From positions 1-64,000 of the forward strand of contig NZ_JAHCDK010000009.1 of NCBI RefSeq assembly GCF_018413465.1: DNA of 64,000 nt, written 5' to 3'. The notes beneath the pieces are model-generated. The model was not told where the DNA came from. It worked only from the letters and a program-made list of their open reading frames with translations, and searched no databases. The first letter of the stretch is position 1. The number at the start of each line of letters is the position of its first letter. Both the position numbers and the translations under genes were made by a program. This document shows positions 16,711-24,576 of this stretch, in pieces. This stretch comes from Flavobacterium sp. CYK-55. GTDB taxonomy: Bacteria; Bacteroidota; Bacteroidia; Flavobacteriales; Flavobacteriaceae.

Positions 16711-16779
16711 AACTTCCTACTTTTTAAATTAAACGAAATAACCGTTGCTTTCTCGCTAAATGCTTATTTTTTCTAGTTG

Positions 16780-16846
16780 CAAAAGTATATTTACGTCAAC
16801 AAATATACGCAGTAATGTTGATAACTTAAAGTGTTTGCGTATATTT
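16780..16846 (-). promoter_or_regulatory. Promoter and candidate operator of the SecB locus
   Basis: On the minus strand TACTTTTG (16780-16787) matches TAnnTTTG about 70 bases before the 75-residue gene. Beside it lie three related boxes: AAGTATATTTACG, AAATATACGC (16801-16810) and GCGTATATTT (16837-16846). The last two are a perfect 10-bp inverted pair, as expected for autoregulation by an antitoxin. Confidence 0.5.
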
Positions 16847-17093
16847 TAACACTATAAATAAGTATTTGCTTACATTTTAATGTAAAAAAATCCATTTTTT
16901 GTCCCGTAAATTTACTTTTTTTTAAGTTTTAACTTACATTTTGTTAAAAAATGTTGACAAATACATGCATTTATTTTATTCATGTTACACGCAAAATAAA
17001 AAATATGGCAATAACTAAGAATTGTAACCCAATTTTTAATTAAGTTTTTCAGTTTGCCTTTTTTCTCAATTTTTGAGGGCAAAACAGCCTAAT

Positions 17094-17327
17094 TTATTTT
17101 GGGTTTGCAGAACTCGAAACAAACTCGTTTATCTGTTCTACGGTAAATTTTTGAAAACAATATCCGTCTTTTTCATAAACGTTGCTAATGGCAAAGTTTT
17201 TGTATAACGTATTGTAATGAGGCGCGTTAGGCTCAATCAATCCAAAACCTTTTAAAAAGTCTTTCAGATTTGATTCAACAAAAAGCACTTTGTTGTCTTT
17301 TGTTACTGTAAAAACGTTCGCTCTCAT
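17094..17327 (-). CDS. IS-B accessory protein, 77 residues
   Basis: Small protein divergent from the transposase. It aligns with the 80-residue protein of IS-C at 44896: both have a V(L/V)F..(S/T)NLK(D/E)F core (about residues 13-25), then IEPNA.(P)(H/Y)(Y/H)T. The shared sequence in two different transposons points to a conserved accessory protein of this IS group. No function known to me. It may act on the divergent promoters next to it. Confidence 0.7.
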   Translation of the reverse strand: MRANVFTVTKDNKVLFVESNLKDFLKGFGLIEPNAPHYNTLYKNFAISNVYEKDGYCFQKFTVEQINEFVSSSANPK

Positions 17328-17331
17328 TCGA

Positions 17332-17363
17332 CAAATGTAAATAAAGTTAATAATAATTACAAA
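17332..17363 (-). promoter_or_regulatory. Minus-strand promoter of the 77-residue gene
   Basis: On the minus strand TTTG (17360-17363), 20-base spacer, TACATTTG (17332-17339). The -7 box is only 4 bases from the ATG, so the mRNA would be nearly leaderless. TGTAAATAAAGT occurs here and again at 17387, in front of the transposase, a possible shared operator. Confidence 0.5.
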
Positions 17364-17378
17364 ATAACTCGAAAAATG

Positions 17379-17410
17379 TTTGTTAGTGTAAATAAAGTGT
17401 AGTATATTTA
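17379..17410 (+). promoter_or_regulatory. Promoter of the IS-B transposase
   Basis: TTTG at 17379, 20-base spacer, TATATTTA at 17403 (one base off consensus). ATG 21 bases downstream. The IS-C transposase has the same arrangement, with TATATTTACATCATC in common. Confidence 0.6.
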
Positions 17411-17431
17411 CATCATCAAACTAAACAAGTT

Positions 17432-18376
17432 ATGGCAACCACAAAAGATATAAGAGATTTCGACAGTTTAATTGAATTAGTAGAGTATTTCGATACAGAA
17501 GCTAAATGCGAGGCTCATTTTGAGTTATTGCGTTGGAACGGTGTGCCAGTTTGCCCTTACTGTGAATCTGAAAAAGTAAACACTTTAAAAGGTAAAACAA
17601 AACGTTACAAATGTTATGGTTGTCGTAAACAGTTTGGAATCAAAGTAGGTACAATATTTCAGGATTCAAATATATCTTTGAAAAAATGGTTTTTTGCTAT
17701 TTACTTGGTAACATCAGGGGATAAAAAAGGTTCAAGTTCATACGCGTTGGCTAAAAATATCAAAGTAAGCCAAACAACAGCTTGGTTTATCTTGCATAGA
17801 ATCCGCGAATCATACAACGTTGAAACGCCTGTTTTTACTAAACCAGTTGAAGTTGACGAAACTTTTATCGGTGGAATTGAGCAAAACAAACACGCGAATA
17901 AAAGAACCCCAAACAATCAAGGTCGTTCTACAAAAACTAAAGCTGCTGTTATCGGTATTTTGGAGCGTGACGGAAAAGTGTTCGCTACTCCAGTAGTAAA
18001 TACAACTGGCGCGGTTGTCTTGCCTATTATGCGTTCAAAGGTTGCAGTCGGAAACACTATTTACTCTGACGAGTACAAACCTTACAGAGCGTTAAAATCT
18101 GACTATGTACATGAGTTTGTTTGTCACAAAGTTGAGGAATATGTGAAAGGGAATGCGCACACCAATAACCTTGAGAACTATTGGTCACACGTTAAAAGAA
18201 CTATCGTTGGTACATATCACCAAGTGAGCCGCAAACACTTAGGTCGTTATTTACACGAAACATCTTTCAGATATAACAACCGTTCATTATCTTGCGGGTC
18301 ATTATTCGATTTAGCTTTGGCTAATGGAACTAATAAAAGATTGGACTATAAAACCCTAGTGCATGGCAAAAAATAA
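17432..18376 (+). CDS. IS1595-family transposase (IS-B)
   Basis: A 314-residue DDE transposase with an intact zinc ribbon (CPYCESEKVNTLKGK..YKCYGCRKQF, about residues 36-63). Catalytic motifs are VEVDETFIGG, IYSDEYKPYR and HTNNLENYWSHVKR. It is closer to the IS-C transposase (shared start DLRDFDSL / DIRDFDSL and shared zinc ribbon) than to that of IS-A. The end overlaps the start of the 49-residue gene by 14 bases. Confidence 0.92.
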   Translation: MATTKDIRDFDSLIELVEYFDTEAKCEAHFELLRWNGVPVCPYCESEKVNTLKGKTKRYKCYGCRKQFGIKVGTIFQDSNISLKKWFFAIYLVTSGDKKGSSSYALAKNIKVSQTTAWFILHRIRESYNVETPVFTKPVEVDETFIGGIEQNKHANKRTPNNQGRSTKTKAAVIGILERDGKVFATPVVNTTGAVVLPIMRSKVAVGNTIYSDEYKPYRALKSDYVHEFVCHKVEEYVKGNAHTNNLENYWSHVKRTIVGTYHQVSRKHLGRYLHETSFRYNNRSLSCGSLFDLALANGTNKRLDYKTLVHGKK

Positions 18377-18512
18377 GAACAAAGGAAACGAGGAAATACC
18401 AAAACCGACCGAAGACATTAAGGTTGACAAACCTCGTTTTAATGATACGCTTTCGGCAATGATTAAGAAAAAAGTTGATCCAAACGAAGTAAGTAAAAAG
18501 AAAAAATATTAA
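18363..18512 (+). CDS. IS-B accessory protein, 49 residues
   Basis: A tiny basic protein overlapping the transposase end. It contains EIPKPTEDIKVDKPRFNDTL, which aligns with DIPRPEKDVRIDKTEPKFNA of the 50-residue protein placed the same way in IS-C (44763). The conserved position, overlap and motif argue for a real co-translated gene although it is very short. Confidence 0.65.
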   Translation: MAKNKNKGNEEIPKPTEDIKVDKPRFNDTLSAMIKKKVDPNEVSKKKKY

Positions 18513-18520
18513 ATTTGTAT

Positions 18521-18765
18521 AATGAAAAAGGGAACGCTGTCACGTTCCCAATTTTAAGACTCGGTAGCATTAGCAGGGCTAATGAGACCTTTTCCCGAGA
18601 ATGCCTGCTCTCTAATGTGAAGACTTACGGCGGTTGATGCAAATCTTTATAAAGGTTATTCTTAGAAAGAATTTTTTGAAATACATAAGATAATGATTTG
18701 GTTTACAAGGTGAATCATTAAGACAAAATCCTGAGTGTGTCCGCACTTGGGATTTTTTGTTTGTG
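18521..18765 (+). ncRNA. Candidate structured RNA of IS-B
   Basis: No ORF. A series of hairpins: GGGAACG-N6-CGTTCCC (18530-18549), CATTAGC-AGG-GCTAATG (about 18568-18584) enclosed by CTCGG/CCGAG, AATGATT/AATCATT (about 18692-18720), and a final terminator-like stem ending GGGATTTTTTG near 18760. The same opening (AATGAAAAA-GGGA-N-GCTG), CTAATGAGA and CTCTAATGTG occur in the same order in IS-C at 41601. The first hairpin may also terminate the transposase transcript. Confidence 0.4.
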
Positions 18766-18906
18766 ACCGTTTCCGAAGAAATTAATAATGGAATTTCCTT
18801 AGTTCATCTATTTAACAAGACAAATTACGGGAATAGTTTTGTTGGTCTAAAATTGGAAATATTGGGCAGAAAGTTGGATTTGTTGGATTTGTTGGACAGC
18901 TTTATT

Positions 18907-19827
18907 TTACTTGGGTTTTTGGGTAAACATTTTATATAAATTGGATTTTCTGAAATTCATTTCCTCTAAAGGATATTCCTTAAAAATGCTTAAATTTTCT
19001 TTTGCATATTTCAAGTATTCATAAGATAGTGCTTCATTTGGTTTAGCTTCTCTATGAATGTTGTTTAATGCCCAACCTATTTTTATCTTAGCTACCCTGC
19101 TGAACTTTATTTGTATGGTAGGCTGAGGGAAAACTCCCAAATCAAAATATACATCTAAAGCATTAACTAAATTTTGATAACTGCCGTCATTAACGAAGTC
19201 ATTTTCTTCTAAATGGTCTTGTATAATATCTAAATACTGTGATTTATTCTCTAACTTCTCTGGATTTTCATTAGACCCTATAGCAGTTACTTTTAAATCA
19301 TTTTCAGTTTTAGATGTATCTTGAATTGGATTTATATTTTTGATTTGGTCTTCAATCCAATTTTTATACAAAAAGTACTTTCCATAAACAAACACTAACT
19401 CGGTAGGAAAAAAATTAAAATAGCTTTCTAAATTATCAAAGGTTTCATTTTTATAAAAATCATATTTCCATTTTAGGTATTCAAAATATTGAGTTTCTAA
19501 TTGATTGCTTCCACGCTTTGTAAATGCTTCTGTAACGTTAATCTTATCGGCTTTGTCAATAAATTGATTCAGTTTTTTCAACTCATCATTAAGTGTTCTT
19601 TGATTGATTGGAAAAAAAGTTTTGAAGCCTCTAATGTGTGAATCAAGATGTATTAGCCCTGTGTATTTTTCAAGCCTTTCAAACGCTTCTTCTTTCGTAG
19701 TTGGCGGTGGAAATGTAGTATATTCTGAACCAACAGGAATACTCAGTCTTTTAGCCGTTTCTTCATCGGCTATATGCTTAATCCGTTTAGAATTTTCATA
19801 GGCTTCGTATTGGCTCTTTAAGTCCAT
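18907..19827 (-). CDS. IS-B passenger: 306-residue protein of unknown function
   Basis: A soluble, largely helical, charged protein on the opposite strand to the transposase. It contains GSEYTTFPPPTTKEEAFERL-type sequence near the start and KIKIGWALNNIHREAKPNE near residue 255. I recognise no family. It lies between the candidate RNA and the right end. Its place in the element suggests a passenger, not a transposition function. Confidence 0.6.
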   Translation of the reverse strand: MDLKSQYEAYENSKRIKHIADEETAKRLSIPVGSEYTTFPPPTTKEEAFERLEKYTGLIHLDSHIRGFKTFFPINQRTLNDELKKLNQFIDKADKINVTEAFTKRGSNQLETQYFEYLKWKYDFYKNETFDNLESYFNFFPTELVFVYGKYFLYKNWIEDQIKNINPIQDTSKTENDLKVTAIGSNENPEKLENKSQYLDIIQDHLEENDFVNDGSYQNLVNALDVYFDLGVFPQPTIQIKFSRVAKIKIGWALNNIHREAKPNEALSYEYLKYAKENLSIFKEYPLEEMNFRKSNLYKMFTQKPK

Positions 19828-20016
19828 TAATAATTTGGTTTACGAAACTAATGTAAACAAATTATATGAACTCAAAAAATAACTATCTTTGAATCATAGA
19901 AACGCTGTACTTCCGCAGCAAAAACGAAGCATTCTGAAATAAAAAAACCGCCCAATTAGGACGGCTTAAAAGTTTCAAAGTAGTGGGTTACAATTCTTAG
20001 TTATTGCCAAAAATAT

Positions 20017-20303
20017 TTTGTAATGATATCGCAAAAAAAACATTTATGTATATTTTTTAAATAAATTTACACTTTCAAAGCGAACATACCGTCAGGCGCA
20101 ATGTTGCCAAAATTTAATCGCTTTTAGTGCTTTACTTCAATACTCCCTTGCGCAATGTAAACGCACGGGTAAAACAGTAAAGCAGCAACCCCCGACTGAT
20201 TGAATTTCGTATCGGTCAAAACTGAATTAGCGGCTAAAAAAAAGATGTATATTAGCATCGAGATAAATGTTTAGCCGTTACTGCAAACAAGTATATAGTT
20301 ACC
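20017..20303. other. Right-end non-coding part of IS-A
   Basis: About 290 bases between the IS-B target duplication and the right end. I see no ORF. It has a GC-richer patch (20090-20215) with GCGCAATG repeated twice, and ends in the complement of the left repeat. Confidence 0.5.
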
Positions 20304-20370
20304 ATTCTATCTTAGCGGAGCGTACGCGGTTCGCTTTTCCGCCACAAGACATGGCCGCCAAACGTTAGCA
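20304..20370 (+). repeat. attC-like site 20, right half
   Basis: Starts with the duplicated ATTCTATC, then CTTAGCGGAG continues the loop. Right arm GCCACAAGACATGGCCGC, R' GTTAGCA at 20364. Joined to 13401-13472 it restores a normal type I site. Confidence 0.9.
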
Positions 20371-20393
20371 GCAAGCTTAAAAAAACTGCATAA

Positions 20394-20945
20394 ATGAACA
20401 ACTATCAAATATTAAAATCAATTTCAAACGAAAAAATTCATCTGAGTTTATTTCAAAGTATAGAGCATTACAGAGTTTCGATTTTATTATTTATTGTATT
20501 TGCGATTAGCTTCACAAATGGTCTGAAAACATTTACTTTTTCTGAACTTGAATCAACGAATGTTATTATCTGTATAATCTTTGCTTTTTTAAGTTTAATA
20601 AGCTTCTTGTATCAAAAAAGTAGACTGAAACTTATTTCAATAAGAACAGAGCAAAATGATTTAACTGTTTTTGAAAAAATTACTGAACTTGCTAAACAAA
20701 AAGATTGGAAAATTGAATTAGTTGAAAAAAACGCTATGGTAATTAATACTAATCGACCATTTTCTAGTGGAAAAGTTTTCATTTCAAAAAGTGGTGGTGA
20801 AAAAATATTTGTTTTTTTAAAACTTAATAAAATATTATATAGAAGTATTTTTGATCTAAAGAAAGGAAACGTTTTTGTAATATCAAGCGGAGAAAATAAT
20901 GAAAATGAAAAAAGAATTCTGGAAATAATAAAAGCCAGCTGCTAA
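20394..20945 (+). CDS. Cassette 21: membrane protein of unknown function
   Basis: A 183-residue protein with two membrane segments (about 28-45 and 52-70) and a soluble C-terminal domain of about 110 residues (EKNAMVINTNRPF, SKSGGEKIFVFL). The stop overlaps R'' of site 21. The leader GTTAGCAGCAAGCTTAAA is of the shared type. Cassette 20365-21064, ends GTTAGCAGC / GCTGCTAAC. Confidence 0.65.
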   Translation: MNNYQILKSISNEKIHLSLFQSIEHYRVSILLFIVFAISFTNGLKTFTFSELESTNVIICIIFAFLSLISFLYQKSRLKLISIRTEQNDLTVFEKITELAKQKDWKIELVEKNAMVINTNRPFSSGKVFISKSGGEKIFVFLKLNKILYRSIFDLKKGNVFVISSGENNENEKRILEIIKASC

Positions 20946-21070
20946 CAGCGGTCATAACTTATGGCTGGATTTTCTTTGCTTTATGTTTGGTTTTCACGTT
21001 TTTTATTTAGCTTAGCGGAGCGTACGCGGCTCGCTTTTCCGCCACAAGATATGGCCGCAAAACGTTGGTG
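20940..21070 (+). repeat. attC-like site 21 (stem type I)
   Basis: R'' TGCTAAC at 20940 and R' GTTGGTG at 21064. Arms as in site 2. It happens to contain an ATG-started open frame (20961 onward) that recurs in other type I sites and is not a gene. Confidence 0.9.
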
Positions 21071-21241
21071 GCAAGCAATTTTGAATCGTAAGTCAACACA
21101 AAAGTTTCGGGCTTTTTCGATAATGATTTTTAAAAACTTTGTGTGAAAATTAGTTCGAAAATATCAACTGAAAAATTATTCAAATCGGAAACATTTTGAC
21201 TTTGTATGCGAACCTAAATTGCGCATAATATTTTGCCTGAC
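21065..21241 (+). repeat. Cassette 22: non-coding cassette, family B variant
   Basis: A body of about 175 bp, related to those at 26168, 35300, 35600 and 39159. Hairpin ACACAAAAGTTT / AAAACTTTGTGT, then GTTCG...GCGAAC enclosing CTGA/TCGG (CCGA/TCGG in other copies, so a U-G pair keeps the stem). Ends GTTGGTGG / CCACCAAC. No ORF. Confidence 0.65.
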
Positions 21242-21372
21242 CACCAACAGCGTATAAGCGCCATCGCTTGATTTTGTTAGCTTTATGTATTATTTTCACG
21301 AAAAAAATTATCTTAGCGGAGCGTACGCGATTCGCTGTTCCGCGACGTTCGCCTATACGCAACACGTTACCA
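21242..21372 (+). repeat. attC-like site 22 (stem type IV)
   Basis: R'' CACCAAC at 21242 and R' GTTACCA at 21366. Arms as in site 14. Confidence 0.9.
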
Positions 21373-21408
21373 GCAATATTTTCACATCAAACTTAAAAAC
21401 AACAACTT

Positions 21409-21888
21409 ATGAAGAGAATACAGACTTTTTTAATAATACTTATTTTTAGCGTAAAACTAAATGCTCAAAATACTCCAACTTATCCACTACCGAAAGAAGG
21501 TTTTAAAAGAGTTGACTTACTTCTTCCAAAAATAGAAAATTCAAAAGATTGTAAAATACAAGTGAAATTTTCATTTGAAGCAAATGTTGGAGAATGTTCA
21601 AATGCAAGTTTTAGCTTTAACAGAAAAAACTTAAAAGAAGAATATGGAATTCCTCAAAATTCAAGATATCCATATTACGTTATAGAAAGTGATGCCGCAG
21701 AAATTTTTGAAGGAATGAGCTCGGATTGTAAAAGTGAAAAAAAAGTAAAGCGAAAAATAATAAGTAGCCAAGATATTTTTATCGAATATCAAAGTTATTA
21801 TGCAAGACCATTTTATATTCCTGAAAGTTGGTCAGTGGAATATAGAATATGGAAAGCGGATGATAAATATATAACTGTAAAAAATTAA
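21409..21888 (+). CDS. Cassette 23: secreted protein of unknown function
   Basis: A 159-residue protein with a signal peptide (residues 1-19, ...KLNAQ). The mature part has cysteines in SKDCKIQVKF, VGECSNASF and MSSDCKSEKK, and ends with aromatic stretches (YQSYYARPFYIPESW). No family recognised. Cassette 21367-22021, ends GTTACCAGC / GCTGGTAAC. Confidence 0.65.
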   Translation: MKRIQTFLIILIFSVKLNAQNTPTYPLPKEGFKRVDLLLPKIENSKDCKIQVKFSFEANVGECSNASFSFNRKNLKEEYGIPQNSRYPYYVIESDAAEIFEGMSSDCKSEKKVKRKIISSQDIFIEYQSYYARPFYIPESWSVEYRIWKADDKYITVKN

Positions 21889-21894
21889 TACTGC

Positions 21895-22027
21895 TGGTAA
21901 CCGCGCATGAAGCGCCATTGCTTGATTTTGTTGACTTTATGCTTGGTTTTCACGTAAAAAATCTATCTTCGCGGAGCATACGCAACTCGCTGTTCCGCAA
22001 CGTTCGCCTATGCGCAACACGTTAGCT
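21895..22027 (+). repeat. attC-like site 23 (stem type II, loop variant)
   Basis: R'' TGGTAAC at 21895 and R' GTTAGCT at 22021. The conserved loop core reads ATCTTCGCGGAG instead of ATCTTAGCGGAG, the only such change I noticed. Confidence 0.88.
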
Positions 22028-22052
22028 GCAACCCGTGAAAAACCGAAACGCA

Positions 22053-22445
22053 ATGAAACATATCAAACTTGTCGAAACTATTTTCTACGTAAACGATCAG
22101 CAAAAAAGTGCTGAATTTTATCAAAATATATTTCGAAAAAATCCAGATTTAAATGTTCCTGGAATGACTGAATTTGTAATTGCTGAAAATTGCAAATTAG
22201 GTTTAATGCCTAATAAAAGTATCGCTAAAATATTAATGGACAAATTGCCAAATCCTGAACTTGGAAATGGAATTCCTAGATGTGAACTATATTTGTATGT
22301 TGAAAATATTGAGCTTGAATTTGAAAATGCAATCAAAAGTGGAGCGAAATTAATTAGCTCAATTCAAAATAGAGATTGGGGCGATAAAGTTTGTTATTTT
22401 TCAGACATGGATGGACATGTAATTGCATTTGCGGAAAAACTATAA
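22053..22445 (+). CDS. Cassette 24: VOC-family protein (glyoxalase/bleomycin-resistance fold)
   Basis: A 130-residue protein. Start KLVETIFYVNDQQKSAEFYQ (first beta-alpha unit), ELYLYVENIELEFENAIKSGAKLI (second) and the closing GDKVCYFSDMDGHVIAFAE are typical of VOC proteins. These bind a metal or sequester small toxic ligands as dimers; the substrate cannot be told. I chose ATG 22053 over the GTG at 22035. Cassette 22022-22587, ends GTTAGCTG / CAGCTAAC. Confidence 0.85.
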   Translation: MKHIKLVETIFYVNDQQKSAEFYQNIFRKNPDLNVPGMTEFVIAENCKLGLMPNKSIAKILMDKLPNPELGNGIPRCELYLYVENIELEFENAIKSGAKLISSIQNRDWGDKVCYFSDMDGHVIAFAEKL

Positions 22446-22462
22446 TAAATAAGTCGGGCTCC

Positions 22463-22593
22463 AGCTAACCACGGTCATGACTTATGGCTTTATTTTTCAA
22501 GCTTCTAGCCTATTTTCACGAACAAAATTCTATCTTAGCGGAGCGTACGCGGCTCGCTCGTCCGCCACAAGACATGGCCGCAAACCGTTACCA
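22463..22593 (+). repeat. attC-like site 24 (stem type I)
   Basis: R'' AGCTAAC at 22463 and R' GTTACCA at 22587. The left arm starts CACGGTCATGAC, one mismatch more than usual. Confidence 0.88.
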
Positions 22594-22601
22594 GAAATGT
22601 T

Positions 22602-23369
22602 ATGAGAGAAATCGAGAATAATAAATCTTTAGACGAAAATTTAAAATTATTAGGAGACAAAATCAACAGTCATCTTGAATCTCTTATCAATAATCAATAC
22701 AAAAATCATCAAAAAATTTTGGAAATATGTCATGTTGGAAAGTTTCTATTATTCTTTAACAACGAAATTCATATTGACAAAACAACAGAAATTCCAGATT
22801 TTATATTGAGCCATAATTCTCAAAAAATTGGACTCGAACATCAAATAGTAATAGATGAAATTGCAAAAGAAAAAGAAGGCTTCTTCGAAAACATTTTCCT
22901 CCGAGCTGAATCAGATTTACAGAATGATCCAGAAATACCAAATTTTTTAGCTAATTGCTATTTACATCCAAATATTGAATTTAAATTAGAAAACAAGAAT
23001 CAATTAATTGAAACTGTAAAAAAGATTGTAAAAGAATATGTCGTAAACAATAACTTTATTGAAAACGAATTAATTGAAAGTATATCGAAGTATCCGCATA
23101 CACTTAAAAATATTGAAGTAAATTTAGGCGCATATTGGGTAAAACAAATTGATATAGAATCAATCGAGAAAGCAATAAGAAAAAAAGAAAGTAAAATATC
23201 CAATTACAAGAAAAACTCGGGAAATATACAATGGTTACTATTGGTTATTGGAAGCACAGGAAATAGTTCATTCGATATGGACAAAAGCTTGAAATTTGAA
23301 ATCGAAACAGAATTTGATAAAGTATATATACTAGAAGATTTTAAAAACAAACTTTATGAATTAAAGTAA
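22602..23369 (+). CDS. Cassette 25: unknown soluble protein
   Basis: A 255-residue protein. The C-terminal part holds NIQWLLLVIGSTGNSSFD (about 215-232). Together with PDFILSHNSQKIGLEHQIV (about 66-84), this is compatible with a nuclease-like alpha/beta core (D..., E-x-K-like I.LEHQ), but I cannot name a family. Start ATG 22602 lies 9 bases after R' of site 24. Ends GTTACCAGAA / TTCTGGTAAC. Confidence 0.6.
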   Translation: MREIENNKSLDENLKLLGDKINSHLESLINNQYKNHQKILEICHVGKFLLFFNNEIHIDKTTEIPDFILSHNSQKIGLEHQIVIDEIAKEKEGFFENIFLRAESDLQNDPEIPNFLANCYLHPNIEFKLENKNQLIETVKKIVKEYVVNNNFIENELIESISKYPHTLKNIEVNLGAYWVKQIDIESIEKAIRKKESKISNYKKNSGNIQWLLLVIGSTGNSSFDMDKSLKFEIETEFDKVYILEDFKNKLYELK

Positions 23370-23378
23370 ACACTTCTG

Positions 23379-23508
23379 GTAACCGCGGTCATGACTTATG
23401 GCTATATTTTCTTGGCTTCTCGCCTATTTTTCACGAACAAAATTCTATCTTAGCGGAGCGTACGCGGCTCGCTTTTCCGCCACAAGACATGGCCGCAAAA
23501 CGTTGGCA
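23379..23508 (+). repeat. attC-like site 25 (stem type I)
   Basis: R'' TGGTAAC at 23379 and R' GTTGGCA at 23502. GTCATGACTT stem. Confidence 0.9.
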
Positions 23509-23527
23509 GTAATACTACAAAAAAACG

Positions 23528-24106
23528 ATGATAGAAAAAATTTCAAGAGATATCTGCATAATAAAATATCGAAAGTTACCGCTTTGTGAATACGAAAAAG
23601 TAACTAACAGTAACGTATATTATTATCCTGAAATACATTCTTTTTATTGGTTGAAATTGCAAAAAGAATTTGAGAAAAAATTACCGAGTCAAATTATTTT
23701 ACTTACAAGAAATCTAAATATTGACAAACTCATCTTTTTGGGCGCAATGAATAAACCTTGGATTTCGAAGTTGACAGAATCGAGAAAAGATTACAAACCA
23801 TTAATAAAAGCTGTTGAATATTTCAAAAGCCATAAAATTGAAAAAAGATTTAATGGAGGCGTAAAAGTTGAAAACAAGGAAATGGAGAATTTCATTAGAA
23901 ATTTTCAAATTGTTACTGAATGCGACGGAGGATTTTTTGACTTTAATTTTATTGATGAAAATGAGAATTACTTATTTTATATTCACTATTCTGGTGAACT
24001 AAAAATTTTGGTGCTTAATGAAAATGCAAATACTAATTTTTTAAAAAATATAATTCAAACAAAATTTATTGATTCAGAAAGAGAAAATACAAACCGAATA
24101 AGATAA
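23528..24106 (+). CDS. Cassette 26: unknown soluble protein
   Basis: A 192-residue protein. It starts with MIEKISRDICIIKYRKLPLC; the central DKLIFLGAMNKPWISKL and the late FDFNFIDENENYLFYIHYSGELKIL suggest a mixed alpha/beta fold. No motif recognised. Cassette 23503-24239, with well matched ends GTTGGCAGTA / TACTGCCAAC. Confidence 0.6.
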   Translation: MIEKISRDICIIKYRKLPLCEYEKVTNSNVYYYPEIHSFYWLKLQKEFEKKLPSQIILLTRNLNIDKLIFLGAMNKPWISKLTESRKDYKPLIKAVEYFKSHKIEKRFNGGVKVENKEMENFIRNFQIVTECDGGFFDFNFIDENENYLFYIHYSGELKILVLNENANTNFLKNIIQTKFIDSERENTNRIR

Positions 24107-24114
24107 AGTACTAC

Positions 24115-24245
24115 TGCCAACCGCGGTCATGACTTATGGCTTTATTTTCTTAGTTTCAAGTCTATTTTTCACGTAGAAATTCTATCTTAGCGGAGCGTAC
24201 TCGGCTCGCTTGTTCGCCACAAGACATGGCCGCCAAACGTTACCA
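24115..24245 (+). repeat. attC-like site 26 (stem type I)
   Basis: R'' TGCCAAC at 24115 and R' GTTACCA at 24239. Loop very like that of site 5 (ATTCTATCTTAGCGGAGCGTACTCGGCTCGC). Confidence 0.9.
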
Positions 24246-24303
24246 GATATCGTTAAAAAACATAGGACAGAATCAACTAAATCTAAAAAATACTAAATCA
24301 ATT

Positions 24304-24480
24304 ATGAAAGAAAATAAGAGAGGAATACCGCTGATTTTAATAGGAATCATTTTTATAATAATCAGAATTTTAGATACAGACGAATGGTCAACTGTAGACT
24401 ACGTAAAAATAATAGCTGGAATTGCGTTCATAGCTGCCGGAATTATTCAAATCAGAAAGAGTAAAACTGATACTGAATAG
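24304..24480 (+). CDS. Cassette 27, first gene: two-helix membrane protein
   Basis: A 58-residue protein. Hydrophobic segments at about 8-24 and 36-50 are joined by DTDEWSTVDYVK. The frame is open back into site 26, but ATG 24304 is the first inside the cassette body. Function unknown. Between this gene and the next lies an attC-like scrap (GGTCATGACTT at about 24533), which suggests that two cassettes fused. Confidence 0.55.
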   Translation: MKENKRGIPLILIGIIFIIIRILDTDEWSTVDYVKIIAGIAFIAAGIIQIRKSKTDTE

Positions 24481-24576
24481 TTTTGAATAGGCTATGATAT
24501 ACTAGTATAACCAAAAATTAACCCTGATTATTGGTCATGACTTTTCATTACATTTGACAATCAAAGTCAGAAAATT

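Larger units (their letters stand above)
17007..20008 (+). mobile_element. IS-B: IS1595-family transposon nested in IS-A
   Basis: Left end GGCAATAACTAAGAATTGTA at 17007, right end its complement finishing at 20008 (matching 25 bases up to ACCCA). Flanked by the perfect 8-bp repeat AAAAATAT (16999-17006 and 20009-20016). It holds a transposase, two short accessory genes, a candidate structured RNA and a 306-residue passenger. Its end sequence differs from those of IS-A and IS-C, and its target is plain AT-rich DNA, not an attC. Confidence 0.92.
13473..20303 (+). mobile_element. IS-A: IS1595-family transposon with passenger genes
   Basis: Terminal inverted repeats: GGTAATTATATAC...TTGCAG at 13473 and the complement of GGTAACTATATACTTGTTTG ending at 20303. 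The 8-bp direct repeat ATTCTATC flanks it, matching the 8-bp duplication of IS1595-family elements. It carries its own transposase (13556), a P63C-domain gene and a leftward three-gene locus with a SecB-like chaperone. IS-B is nested inside; without IS-B and its duplication, IS-A is about 3.8 kb. It sits in the loop of attC site 20, right before TTAGCGGAG. Confidence 0.92.

Noticed and set aside
18757..18939. 60-codon frame after the IS-B candidate RNA
   Set aside because: It starts in a terminator-like T-run at a GTG-like codon and overlaps the 3' end of the 306-residue gene on the other strand; low-complexity leucine-rich product.
20961..21146. Open frame beginning MAGFSLLYVWFSRF inside attC site 21, repeated at 35496
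   Set aside because: It is read from the type I attC sequence itself and continues into unrelated cassette DNA. Its recurrence reflects the repeat, not a conserved protein.
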